From Morella rubra (Eukaryota > Streptophyta > Magnoliopsida > Fagales > Myricaceae), in NCBI GenBank assembly GCA_003952965.2, contig CM025849.1, forward strand, positions 3,215,726 through 3,279,725: a DNA stretch of 64,000 bases. Reading direction: 5' to 3'. Made by a program: the position numbers and the translations under genes. Numbering within the stretch: the first letter of the stretch is position 1; each line of letters starts with the position of its first letter. Under the pieces are notes generated by a model. It had not been told where the DNA came from, did no database searches, and worked only from the letters and a program-made list of their open reading frames with translations. Positions 1 through 11,886 of this stretch are shown in pieces.

Positions 1-272
1 GCCCACAAGATGGGAATAGTGGGCCTCACCCGCAGAATCATAAGTCATAAAGCCTAGGGGCATTCATATCTGCCTCTATATATGGATGCAAAATCAAAGA
101 AACACTAACAGGGTTTTCTGCGGTTTTTTGAGTCTGATGAGAGTATCTCTGCACGCCAAGATGGATTGTTGTCTGGAAATGGATCCAATTTTTACGTTCC
201 GGGATTGATATAATTGTTGTCTCAGAGCGTACGAAATGTATTTAATTCATGGGAAACCGAAGGAAATATTAC
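1..272 (+). pseudogene. RPL37A promoter/5' leader fragment (duplicate)
   Basis: This stretch matches the promoter, leader and start of intron 1 of the intact RPL37A gene at about 8340-8715. It shares the GGCCCA-type motifs, the AGGGTTTT leader motif and a long intron 1 segment. It has lost the CT/TA microsatellite and the short segment that contains the ATG exon, so it cannot encode the ribosomal protein. At about 272 the match stops and eIF4G exon sequence begins. It is a truncated duplicate created by rearrangement. Whether the remaining promoter motifs drive any transcript is unknown. Confidence 0.85.
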
Positions 273-275
273 ATG

Positions 276-623
276 GTTGAAGGACCAAAAAAGATTGAGA
301 AGGTGCACAAGATGGCTGCTCAAGAACGACAGGCACAAGCCAGCAGGTTGAAGCAAGAAGGACATATATCATGTATGGATTTTGGTCCCAGAGGGTCAAC
401 GATGTTGTCTTCCCCAAGTGCTCAGCTGGGTGTTTTCCGTGGAGTGTCTACTCCTCCGCGTGGGTTTGGCACTCAGGATGTTAGGCTGGACGACAGACAG
501 TCGTACGAGGCTAGGACGTTGTCAATTCGCTTCAGAGGCCTCTATTGGTGATGATTCAATTACTCTGGGACCTCAAGGTGGTCTTGGGAGAGAGATGTAG
601 GAGCACCGGCAATACAAGAGTGC
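276..623 (+). pseudogene. EIF4G: eIF4G remnant, copy 1 (linker after the MIF4G domain), first part
   Basis: The translation carries the plant eIF4G segment that follows the MIF4G domain: EGPKKIE..VH, AAQERQAQASRL, MDFGPRGSTMLSSP, QDVRLDDRQSYEAR and DDSITLGPQGGL. It matches the second copy at about 3690-4058. The frame breaks near 530, where the LPQRPIGDD motif is disrupted. The exon is then interrupted at 624 by a copia element and appears to resume at 2600. eIF4G is the scaffold of the cap-binding translation initiation complex. This fragment lacks the eIF4E-binding, MIF4G and MA3 regions and is a pseudogene. A short readable frame starts at 249 inside RPL37A-derived DNA and runs into the fragment; I treat it as fortuitous. 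Confidence 0.85.
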
Positions 624-944
624 CTGTGCTAGAATATATGCTGTATTGCTTTATATAAAAGTTATATACAAAAGTTCCAAGTAATTTGAGGGTGTTTGTT
701 TATCGTAATTTTAGAATATTTTAAAATTTTTACTTTATTAAAATTTTAAAAAATAAAATGTTATATATAAAAGTTAAAAATATTATAACGTGTTTATTTC
801 GCTGAAAATTTTTATAACTCAAAATATTAAAAAAAAACGTGACCTTTATTTATTGGGAACACCTGTGCAGAGGAGTTAGTCGAATGGAATTACAGAAGTC
901 TTCTTCTCCAAGTCATTGAACTGGAGAAGTCTTCTTCAAGACCT

Positions 945-1016
945 TGAGTTCTCCTTGAATTCTTGCTTCTCTTCTGTAATTTTCTGCAATTTGGCTGAGC
1001 TTTACATTTTTAATAT
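945..1016 (+). repeat. 3' end of the 5' LTR
   Basis: This segment is nearly identical to 2520-2592 and immediately precedes the primer-binding site, as expected for the end of a 5' LTR. It differs from its partner by a few substitutions and small indels, so the insertion is not very recent. Confidence 0.75.
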
Positions 1017-1094
1017 CGTATCAGAGCGAGATTATCTTCTTCTGTGTTAAATCTCCTCTTCTTTTCTCCGCTTGTTTTTTGATCGATATCCAAT

Positions 1095-2411
1095 ATGAGT
1101 TCTGAATATGCCCGGATCGTTGATGATCCTACCGATCCGTATTACCTGCATCACGGAGACAGTTCTTCCAGCGTTTTGGTTTCTCAGCCATTGATTGGCG
1201 AAAACTATAATGCTTGGCGTCGTTCCATGATAATTGCCCTAGGTGTGAAGAATAAATTGGGATTTATTGATGGTTCTGTCTCTAAACCTCCTTCCACGGA
1301 TGCGAAGTATGCTCTTTGGATCCGTTGCGACACGATGGTGCTTTCTTGGATGATCAATTCACTTTCTAAGGATATTGCAAATAGTGTTCTGTACATTGAT
1401 TCAGCGAAGAAGCTTTGGGATGAGCTCAAGGAACGTTTCTCTGAAAGCAATGGGCCACGAATTTTCCAATTACAGCGAGCGATTTCGTCCTTGGCACAAG
1501 GGCAGATGTCGGTTAGCCTTTATTTTACCAAATGGAATGAATATTGGGGTGAATTAATGAATTTCAAGCCTCAGCCTGTTTGTAAGTGCAATCCGGCATG
1601 TTCATGTGGCCTTATTAAGGCTTTAATGGATTTCCAGCACCAAGAACAGATAATGCAGTTCCTGAATGGGTTAAATGAAGTCTTTGCCCAAACTAGAGAA
1701 CAGATTTTGTTGATGGAACCTCTGCCCACTCTTAACAAGGTCTATGCCATGGTGCTAGCTCAAGAACGCGAGAAAAGGATTTCTTTGGCAGCAATTGATG
1801 TTGATGTAGAAGCTACAGCCTTGCTTAGTAAATCCTATTCTGGAAAACAAGGATATCAGCTTAGAGACAAGCCTATCAGTAGTCATTGTGGAATGAAAGG
1901 GCATGTCATTGATAAGGGCTATAAGCTTCATGGTTATCCCCCTGGATATAAGTCCAACCAACCACGACAAAATTCTGGAATGGCTAATCAGGTATCTGGT
2001 ATGGATTTAGAGATGTCCTCTGTTACTGATGATTCTTCTGCTATGTCGCAGCTTCCTTTTACCAAAGAACAATGTGAACAATTGATCCAATTGCTTAAAA
2101 TTCATGGAGGGCAGCAGACCACTCACCAAGCAAATGTGATCAGTGCAGTTCCCCACTGGAGTGATTCTTTGATGAGTGCTTCAGGTATACACTTCGGCTC
2201 TTCTATTTTTCCTCACACCAAGCATCTATTTTTAGTGTTCAACATTCACCTACTTCTTGGATTATTGATTCAGGAGCAACCGATCACATTGTGTGTTCTG
2301 TTTTTTTGTTCACTTCCATTACATCTATGTTGTACACTACCGTTAAACTACCTGATAATGCTTCTGTATTGGTTTCACATATTGGAACCGTCAAACTCTC
2401 CCCCGTTTTGA
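1095..2411 (+). pseudogene. Copia gag polyprotein fragment
   Basis: The 438-residue frame has the plant copia gag signature near its N terminus (LVSQPLIGENYNAWRRSM, about residues 30-47), then the UBN2-like capsid region with LWDELKERFSESNGPRIFQL. The CCHC zinc knuckle near residues 262-280 is damaged: the first and last cysteines of C-x2-C-x4-H-x4-C read as serine and glycine (SSHCGMKGHVIDKGYKLHG). The protease motif (IIDSGATDHIV) is encoded just downstream near 2260-2290, but in another frame, so a frameshift lies between about 2170 and 2255. The last 40 or so residues of the frame are out-of-frame read-through. It is a decayed polyprotein, not a host gene. Confidence 0.85.
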
Positions 2412-2519
2412 CCTTGCATAATGTTTTATGCGTTCCTATTTTTCATTTCAATTTAATCTTAGTGAGTAAATTGACCCAGACTCACAATTGTTGCCTTATC
2501 ATGGTTGAGTTCATTTCAC

Positions 2520-2592
2520 GCTGAGTTTTCCTTGAATTCTTGCTTCTCGTCTTTTATCTTCTGCAATTTGGCTGAGCTTTTACATTCTTAAT
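2520..2592 (+). repeat. Truncated 3' LTR
   Basis: Only about 73 bp of the LTR remain. The segment abuts the right copy of the AGTGC target duplication. An internal deletion removed the pol region and the 5' three quarters of this LTR. Confidence 0.75.
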
Positions 2593-2599
2593 AAAGTGC

Positions 2600-4058
2600 T
2601 CCCGCAACTGAGATAGCTCCTGGCCCTGCAGATTCTAGAAGAATGGCAGCTGGTTTGAATGGTTACAGCTTTGTACCAGATCGGACAACTTATGGCACAA
2701 GAGAAGAATTCGTTTCAAGACATGTTCCGGATAGATTAGGAGCTCCTGCTGCTTATGACTATTCAAGTTCTCTAGAGCGTGATGCGCGTGGACAGACACC
2801 TACGCAGTATCCTGGAGGAATCCTCTTAGGGCCATCTATGGGTCCTCAGGGAGGAATGGACAGCAATAGTCCTGATGCTGACAGGTGGCTTCGTTCTTGT
2901 AATAGTCAACAAAAGGGTTTAATTCCTTCTCCTCAAACTCCATTACTGATGATGCACAAAGCTGAGAAGAAGTATGAAGTGGGCAAAGTGTCGGATGAGG
3001 AAGAGTTAAAACAAAGGCTATTGAAAGCTATTTTAAACAAGCTTACTCCTCATAACTTTGAGAAACTTTTTGAGCAAGCGAAAGCAGTTAACATTGACAA
3101 TGCCGTCGCTCTAACTGGTGTCATCTCACAAATATTTGACAAAGCTCTTATGGAGCCTACTTTCTGTGAGATGTATGCCGATTTCTGTTCTCATTTAGCC
3201 GTGGAGTTACCCGATTTCAACGAAGACAATGAAAAGATAACTTTTAAGAGAGTGCTGCTGAACAAGTGCCAGGAGGAATTTGAGAGAGGGGAAAGAGAGC
3301 AAGAAGAAGCAAATAAAGCTGAGGAAGAGGGTGAGGTTAAACAGTCTGCAGAGGAAAGAGAAGGAAAAAGAATTAAGGCTCGAAGTCGGACGTTGGGTAA
3401 CATCAGATTAATTGGGGAGCTGTACAAGAAGAAAATGTTGACTGAGCGAATAATGCATGCGTGCATCCAGAAGTTACTGTGTCATTATCAGAATCCTGAT
3501 GTTGAAGCTTTGTGCACATTGATGAGCACTGTTGGCGAGATGATCGACCATCCTAAAGCCAAGAAGCTTATGGATGCATATTTTGAGGTAATGAAGAGGT
3601 TATCAACTAATATGAACCTATCTTCTAGGGTCAGGTTCATGTTGAAGGATGCAATTGATTTGAGAAAGAATAAATGGCAGCAGAGGAGGAAAGTAGAAGG
3701 CCCAAAAGATTGAGGAGGTGCACAGGGATGCTGCTCAAGAACGACAGGCACAAACTAGCAGGTTGAGTGGTGCTTCAAGCATCAACCAGTCTGCATGAAG
3801 GACAGGTATGGATTTTGGTCCCAGAGGGTCAACGATGTTGTCTTCCCCGAGAGCTCATCTGGGTGGTTTCCTTGGAGTGTCTACTCCTGCTCGTGGGTTT
3901 GGCACTCAGGATGTTAGGTTGGAAGACAGACAGTCGCATGAGGCTAGGACGTTGTCAGTTACCTTGCCTCAGAGGCCTATTGGTGATGATTCAATTACTC
4001 TGGGACCTCAAGGTGGTCTTGGGATAGGGATGTCTATCAGAGGAGCGCCAGCAATATA
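2600..4058 (+). pseudogene. EIF4G: eIF4G remnants: end of copy 1 fused to the MIF4G exon of copy 2
   Basis: The first ~215 bp (2600-2815) encode a segment (GPADSRRMAAGLNGY, VPDRTTYGTREEF, APAAYD) that in plant eIF4G lies between the MIF4G and MA3 domains. It continues copy 1 across the copia insertion. From about 2816 the sequence switches to the region before MIF4G (DADRW, GLIPSPQTPLLMMHKAEKKYEVG) and then a nearly complete MIF4G domain (about 3030-3690) with ILNKLTPHNFEKLFEQ, LMEPTFCEMYADFCSHL, NIRLIGELYKKKMLTERI and VRFMLKDAIDLRKNKWQQR. The 356-residue frame stops at 3713 because two A bases are missing in the GPKKIEE codons. Further frameshifts follow before the GDDSITLGPQGG motif near 3985. 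The large N-terminal region of eIF4G (about 1000 residues, with the eIF4E site) is absent. Domain order is therefore permuted relative to real eIF4G. Confidence 0.85.
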
Positions 4059-4831
4059 GGCACGGTTAGTTCCTTGCGTTGTAATTGTGTGGAACTTAAA
4101 ATTTTGAATGAGTTGGGATTGGATTTGTTAGGCACGTTTAAGGTTTTGAAAATGACCAGGTTATGAGTGTATGTTTATCCTATGACCTATGCTTTCTTTT
4201 TTATTTTTCTTGAGCTATGCTTTTTATATATTTTTTAAATTAATGTCTTTTTTTCCCTTTGAATTAGTGGTGGCCATAGTTCGTTGACAGAGTGAAGGTT
4301 TATTCTCCTGTTAGCGTGGTAATGCTTTGTCAGCTTATTGCATTTTCTGGAATGATGGAAGCAAGACTCGTGGAGAAACGGTTTTAGGATAGTTTGTAAA
4401 TTCTGCTGTATTTGTCACTTTTTTTGGTGGTTTTCATCTTCAATGATTTACGCCTGTCATATTTGAAGCTTTTGAATATGCCTTTTTTGGCTTTCAAATT
4501 AGAACGCAAAATAACAGATATTAGTTTTTCACCTGCTCCCTGGATTAAGTGGTTGGGAAAAGGTAGTGGTCGTATATTGCTTGCTGGGGAGAGATTTGAT
4601 ATGAATTACGAACAACATAAATGTTTCTCATGAATGAATATATATTAGATGTTAGGCACTCTCATCTTGTTTTTTCTGAACTCTCTGCATGCATTTCTCA
4701 ATTTGTACTTGAATACATGTAGTTTTGTTTTCGGATGGTTGTGATATAAGGCCTTATTGCTGATAATATAGATTCCTTAGTTGTCATAAAGTCTTAATTG
4801 ATATGCTGAATGGAAGTTCTTTGATTTTCAG

Positions 4832-5449
4832 TGCCAGAGATGAGAAAGAAGTCGAATTATGCATCGGAGAACTTAATTCCCCAAGCTTCCATCCATCAAT
4901 GGTATCTCTATGGGTCGTAGACTCTTTTGAGAGGAAGGACGTGCAAAGGGATCTTTTGGCTACGCTTCTAGTCAATCTTACAAAGTCTCGGGAAGGCTTG
5001 TTGACTCAGGGCCAGCTCATCAAAGGGTAAATAATAGTTTAATTATGACAAATCAGATTGCCATCGTGTGGATTGGTTGTTCTATTTACATACTGCAATT
5101 TTCCTCCATCAGGCCAGGTTTGAATCTGTTCTGACTACTCTGGAGGATGCTGTATGTGATTACCCAAGAGCACCTGAATTTCTTGGACGTATATTTGCTA
5201 GAGTCATTACAGAAAATGTGATCCCTTTGAGAGAGATGGGGCGGCTGATACATGAAGGTGGAGAGGAGCCGGGTCGTCTTCTGGAAGTTGGGCTTGCAGC
5301 AGATGTTCTGGGAAGCGCATCGGAGATTATAGCAACTGAGAAAGGGATTTCTGTCTTGAATGAAATCCTTACGAGCTCCAATTTGCGATTGGAGGATTTT
5401 TCGGCCTCCAGATCCTAACAGATCCAGGAAATTAGATAAATTTATTTAG
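4832..5449 (+). pseudogene. EIF4G: eIF4G remnant: MA3 domain exons
   Basis: Two exons with preserved splice sites encode most of the C-terminal MA3 domain. Exon 4832-5026 begins after TTTTCAG (SARDEKEVELCIGELNSP, MVSLWVVDSFERKD, LLVNLTKSREG). A second exon runs from 5118 (FESVLTTLEDAV, EFLGRIFARV, RLIHEGGEEPGRLLEVGL, EDF). Retained introns show that this is a DNA-level duplicate and not a retrocopy. One extra T near 5398-5402 shifts the frame, replacing the usual ending RPPDPNRSRKLDKFI with a short ending that stops at 5418; the ancestral stop is still visible at 5447-5449. The exon just upstream (MSLAAIKEFY region) was not found. Continuous with the MIF4G fragment above, and non-functional. 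Confidence 0.85.
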
Positions 5450-5768
5450 GTAATTTGATGCTCATTGTATCTTGGTAGAAGAAAAAGGAAGGAAATTATC
5501 CTCGTGTTTTAGGTTCTTGACAATTTGCAAAGTAAGTATTTTTCTGTGGGTGGGTGGAGATTTTTATATATGGGGTTTACCTTTGCAATGTGCTGATATT
5601 GTTCTTTAAATGTTAACTGCAATTATGAAAGGTTTAATTGAGCATCAGAAAAACTATTCCAGCCCTGAACATGTTATTATTAAATTCCTTAGGAAATGAT
5701 ACTTACTATTTGGATGAAGAACATGGATATAATAGTACATTTAGCGAGCTCCGATTCATGTCATCATT
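5450..5768. other. AT-rich spacer, left flank of the hAT element
   Basis: This holds the ancestral eIF4G 3' flank followed by AT-rich DNA. A short open frame (5638-5820) has no recognisable similarity and runs into the transposon, so it is not called as a gene. Confidence 0.5.
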
Positions 5769-5776
5769 GTTGTGGG
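5769..5776 (+). repeat. Target-site duplication, left copy
   Basis: GTTGTGGG, identical to 7656-7663 across the hAT element. Confidence 0.9.
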
Positions 5777-7655
5777 CAGTGGCGGATCTAGGATCAAAAT
5801 TCAAGGGGGTCAAACTTTAAATGCAAAATGACAAGAAATTTTTTTCTTTCGTAATGCAAAAAATTGTCTTAGAGTTACAATATCGAAAATTAAAAACTAA
5901 AAGTATTAAAAATATTATAATACACGTACCGTACTATGTACTGTAACTGAGAGGTGACAATTGTATCCTACGTTTTTGCATCTTTTGAAAATTTTACAAA
6001 ATGACTTCGTTCTCAATAGTTTTAAAAACTTTTTACTTGATATACATTACCATGCAAATTGTTGTGTCATCAAATGTGATAGTTATCATGCCTGAATGAC
6101 ACAAGTAAAAGTGACAAACAGAGGCAAATATATTAACCTCAACATCATTGAGAAAGGGAAGTTTCAGAATAGGTGCAACAACCTACGTGAGTTATGGAAC
6201 AGTTGACATAATAGCATCACAACATCTAAACCTCTACTTTTTTTCCAAACCATGCAAATCCTAAATTTCCATTTCCTACCATTCTTTTTCTTGGTACCAA
6301 CTGAAGCATCCTCCCAATTGCAAAAGCTTTTCTGGATGCTGGTTTGGTAAATATCAGGTAACTACAGTAAACTTATAGCTATAAACTCTGCCATAAGTAG
6401 TGATCATCATTAAGCTCTAAACGTTCGATTCATAGTTCTCAAAGTAGTTCAAGAGTGCATATACAGGAGGCACTTTGTTTCCCAACTCCAGAAATATGAT
6501 GCAACTATGGTTTCAAATTTTTGTCCAAACCTTCTTTACCAGAACTGGACTGTTGACTCTGACCCTATCTAGCAATTTCCAAGGTTGAAAAAAGCTGCTA
6601 GTACCATGCACCAGTATTCCCCCTATTTCAAGATCATATGCAAGAGCAGATGAAGGATACACTTCCCTCCTACAAGAGTGATGCTCATTGGTACAAACTT
6701 CATTGTTTTCTTAAGTGCCCTATTTATCTTTGGTAGATGAGAGATATTCATTTCATCATCCCAGCGCACTTGCTACCCGTTCGTTATTTTGCTAACTATA
6801 GAACGAAGAGAAGTGAGAACTTTATGAACGATGATATAATCCGGAACAACAATTTGAAACCCGAATTCCAATTTCATTTTACTATCATACATGTCAACGA
6901 AGAGAAGTGAGAAACTTCTTGCTCGATAGTTTTAAATGAATTTTTTTACTGAATTGTAGAGAGAGAATCTTGGATAGAGAGACATACTAGGGGTCCAACA
7001 ATTTGCAATTTCTTTGCACAAAATTTTGAAGATCCTACAAAAATTGAAACTATCAAAAATCAAAATAATGAGACTGAGAGAGAGCTGAGAGTCAAGAGAG
7101 AGAGAGAGAGAGGCAGAGACCGAGAGTTGAGAGAGAGATAGAGGTAGAGAGCAAAAGAGAGACCGAGAGGGAAAGAGAGCCTAGCCTTACTGGTTACCAG
7201 CAGGCAGCAGCGGTGTGGACCGTGTGGTAGAGAGAGATAGAGAGGTGAGAGCACGGGCAAGTTGGCAATGGCTGGTGCAGCAGCAGTGCTGCAGTGGTGC
7301 GACGGTGGGCAATGGGGCACGGTGGTGCGGCAGTGGACAACGGTTGAAGCCTGAACGTGTTAGAAGAGAAAGAGAAAGAAGGAGAGAAAATTTGAAGAGA
7401 AAGAGACGTTTTTTCAATATATGGTGAAACACACTTTTTTTTAAGGCAACCGTTTCACCCTCTGCACACTAAAAAATAAAGGATTTAGGCCTAACGGGCC
7501 TAGGCCCTACAGGTTGCAAAACCAGGGTTGGCCTAGGCCTATGGGGATCGAGCCCCCATAGGCCCAGGCCAACTTATGAAAAAAAAAAAATTACATGTAG
7601 TTTTTTTTTTGGAGTGCAATGGGTGGCGACCGTCCACCTCTTAGATCCGCCACTG
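5777..7655 (+). mobile_element. Non-autonomous hAT-type element with 8-bp target duplication
   Basis: The termini are inverted repeats: CAGTGGCGGATCTAGGA at 5777 and its complement, GATCCGCCACTG, ending at 7655. The flanks are identical 8-bp direct repeats, GTTGTGGG, at 5769-5776 and 7656-7663. CAGTGGCGGA-like ends with 8-bp duplications are typical of the hAT superfamily. No transposase is recognisable in the 1.88 kb interior. It contains AT-rich sequence, a GA-rich block (about 7070-7250 and 7360-7400), a GC-rich stretch and a GGCCTAGGCC-like palindromic block (7480-7570). A second, shorter member with the same internal order lies at 46651-47897. Confidence 0.9.
7074..7250 (+). repeat. GA-rich low-complexity block
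   Basis: Imperfect GA/GAGAGA purine-rich tract inside the hAT element. The second family member has an equivalent tract at about 47360-47500. Confidence 0.8.
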
Positions 7656-7663
7656 GTTGTGGG
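7656..7663 (+). repeat. Target-site duplication, right copy
   Basis: GTTGTGGG, identical to 5769-5776. Confidence 0.9.
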
Positions 7664-8336
7664 AACGTTTGGTTACCACTTAGTACCACGAATGGGCTTG
7701 CGAGCGCGGCACTGATTGCATTTGGGGTTAGATTTAGGGCGAACAATATTGAGAAAAGGAACAGTGTAAAAAGGGTTTTGAAAGCCAAGACTGACCACCA
7801 ATGATGTAGGTGCCGTCACCGCTAATGGTAGTGTCCAAAAATGGCTTAGAGTACACTTGCAAAACCATGTTAGATTAGTGGCAGGCAAAAATAACTAGCC
7901 TTACCCGTGCCGATTTGGCCGATAACGGTTACATGATAATCGTGTAACCATTTAGAGAGAGAGAAGGGAGAGAGAGAGAGAAGCTGGAGAAAGGAGAGAG
8001 AGGCTTTGCGATAATGCAATGCCAGGTTAGGATTTAAACGGGGCCGTTTTCTTAATACCATTTCTATTTAAATAATAGAAAAAAAAATTATAAAAAATCA
8101 GAATCGGCAGTTGGAATGAACAGCTCTACTGAAAAGCACAAGAGTATGAGATATCATATATTTTCTCTTTCTAAACATCTTTTTATGACTCAATAATTTT
8201 ACAAACACCTCAAAAATATTTATTTTGTAATTAATTACATAAAAACGTTTTTGAAAACACAAACAAACATATTTAATTAACTATTATCGAGAATTCTGGG
8301 CTAGTCTCTGCATGTCATTTTAAGCCCAAATATTAG
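7664..8336. other. Intergenic DNA upstream of RPL37A
   Basis: There is no convincing gene. The minus strand has a short frame from 7788 with a signal-peptide-like N terminus (MAFKTLFTLFLFSILFALNL) that runs into the hAT element. A 24-bp word at 7847-7870 recurs exactly at 13088-13111, inside an intron of the MORN gene. A GA-rich tract lies at 7953-8005, and the rest is AT-rich. Confidence 0.5.
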
Positions 8337-8417
8337 TAGGCCCATAAGATGGGAATAGTGGGCCTTGTCATGATCCGCAGATTCACAAGTCATAACGCCT
8401 AGGGCATTCAAAGCGGC

Positions 8418-8453
<36 letters not shown>

Positions 8454-8536
8454 GCAATCAAAGATACTAGACGCTTCCCTTGGCCGCTCGCTCAGGAACA
8501 CACGCAGGGTTTTCTAGGGTTTTCTGCTCCTCCAAA
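8323..8536 (+). promoter_or_regulatory. RPL37A promoter and leader
   Basis: The region has motifs typical of plant ribosomal-protein promoters. Site II elements are GGCCCA at 8339-8344, TGGGCC at 8359-8364, and an AGCCCA variant at 8323. A CT-rich then TA-rich tract (8418-8453) could supply the TATA box and pyrimidine-rich start region. A telo-box in reverse (TAGGGTTTT, 8515-8523) lies just before the ATG. These motifs are known to couple translation-machinery genes to cell proliferation. The roles here are inferred from motif and position only. Confidence 0.7.
8418..8453 (+). repeat. (TC)n(TA)n microsatellite
   Basis: A CT-dinucleotide run leads directly into a TA-dinucleotide run, about 35 bp in total, in the RPL37A promoter. 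The truncated copy at 1-272 lacks it. Confidence 0.85.
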
Positions 8537-10563
<2,027 letters not shown>

Positions 10564-11090
10564 AACTGAGTTTTAATTTGTTGTCTTTCAATTTTGACAT
10601 TATCAGGTGTGAATTTAGTTGGTGGGAATGGTGGGAGATGTTTAAACCATTTTTATTGTATTCCTATTTGGTTAGACGCGATTATGCAAGACTAAGCGGA
10701 GTCAGCTGGTTTCTTAGCTTATCATTCGTGTTCAAAACATCTCAGTTGTTGGTTTCTTTTCTGGCCGGTGTGGCATTACATATGAAATTAAGGCTGAGGT
10801 GTTAGTGCAAAATGTTACATTTTAGCTAGGCAAAATGCACGTTACTCGATGAATGATAACCCCATTGCAGCTCCTTTCTGATAACAAACAAACATCAAAG
10901 CGAAAGTTGATAACAATTATAGGAAACTGAGGAAACTTGAACGATAATAGGCCGAAGCAATCGCGTGGAAACAAATTCTTGTGAGGCTCATTTCTTGTGT
11001 TCAGCACTGTGGCCCGTTGCTAGAAATGGGTTGACTCACTCGGTTTGAAACGAATTCATGCGAGGCCCATAGCCTTCCGATGTTTGCTCT
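10564..11090. other. RPL37A 3' UTR and downstream spacer
   Basis: The first 250 bp or so is probably 3' untranslated sequence of RPL37A. I saw no further gene in the remainder. Confidence 0.5.
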
Positions 11091-11103
11091 TCGGATGACA
11101 TTA

Positions 11104-11350
11104 ACGAGAAATCTGCTCCGAAGAATTCTGGTACACGAAGGAATCTGAAGTGGGGTCAGTAATGCCTTCCAAGAATTGCTCGTCAGATGGTTCTACATTG
11201 CTTTGTTACTAAGAATAGGTGCAGTTTCCAGTTGGCCACGAGAAACGTACCGTTGCCACAATCATCCTTAATTAAGTGTGAAGAGTATTGGGGTTGACCC
11301 ATATGACTACCATCAGAATAATAAACATTTAAATCACTATCATGAAAGAT
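11104..11350 (-). pseudogene. Possible exon remnants of an unrecognised gene
   Basis: On the minus strand, 11350-11251 looks like a coding exon: it follows a CCCAACAG acceptor, has no stop (FHDSDLNVYYSDGSHMGQPQ) and ends at a GTACG donor. A second stretch, about 11200-11104, reads EPSDEQFLEGITDPTSDSFV and ends in QISR and a stop, resembling a protein C terminus. The obvious acceptors between them do not keep a common frame, so the gene is either decayed or spliced in a way I cannot see. I do not recognise the family. No upstream exons are visible before the AT-rich MITE at 11480. Confidence 0.3.
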
Positions 11351-11477
11351 CTGTTGGGAAAAGTTTAAGATAGCAAAACAACATAGCTGCAAAACTCAGT
11401 TAAAAAAAAAAAAAATAGAGATGCATAGATTTGACTCTTTCTTTCTTTTCTTATCTTTTTTTTTTTTTTTTTTTTTA

Positions 11478-11886
11478 TAGAAAAAATACACTTTTCGTCA
11501 TTCGACTATTAAGGTTCTGACATTTTTCACCCCAAACTATCAATTTCATCTCTCAAATATCTATCGTTTACACTTTGCACCCTTACCGAAAATTTGAACA
11601 AAAATTACTATTTTTATTCAGTAAAATGACAAATTTATCCTTATACAAATATAATTATAAAAAATTATACAGTTAAAATTATAATTTCACTTAACTAAAA
11701 TAATAATTTTTATCCAAATTAATAGTTAAGGATGCAAAATATAAATTGTTGATAGTAGGAAAATAAAATGTAACAAAATTAATAAGTTGATAGTAGGAAA
11801 ATAAAATGTAACAAAATTAATAATTTAGAAGAAAAAATGTCAAAATTCTAATAATCGGAGAGAGCTAAAAGTATATTTTTAACCTT
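11478..11886. mobile_element. MITE-like palindromic element
   Basis: The ends are imperfect inverted repeats of about 40 bp: AATACACTTTTCGTCATTCG at the left, with a counterpart reading AATATACTTTTAGCTCTCTC on the other strand at the right. The interior is AT-rich and carries a short direct repeat (unit GATAGTAGGAAAATAAAATG, twice near 11755-11815). No target duplication is resolvable because the flanks are poly-T. Similar in style to the element at 27041-27443. Confidence 0.6.

Larger units (their letters stand above)
624..2594 (+). mobile_element. Internally deleted Ty1/copia LTR retrotransposon
   Basis: The element lies between two copies of AGTGC (619-623 and 2595-2599), the 5-bp target duplication expected of copia. 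The 5' LTR spans about 624-1016. A primer-binding site (TATCAGAGC, complementary to initiator methionine tRNA) follows at 1019-1027. A gag-like frame occupies 1095-2411, and a protease/GAG-pre-integrase fragment in another frame ends near 2524. Only the last 73 bp or so of the 3' LTR remain (2520-2592), matching 945-1016. Most of pol (integrase, reverse transcriptase, RNase H) and most of the 3' LTR are deleted. The 5' LTR may hold a small AT-rich insertion at 670-860. The element cannot move on its own. Confidence 0.8.

Noticed and set aside
249..551. 100-codon open frame as a real chimeric gene
   Set aside because: It starts in RPL37A intron-derived DNA, and its eIF4G part is truncated and frameshifted before the copia insertion.
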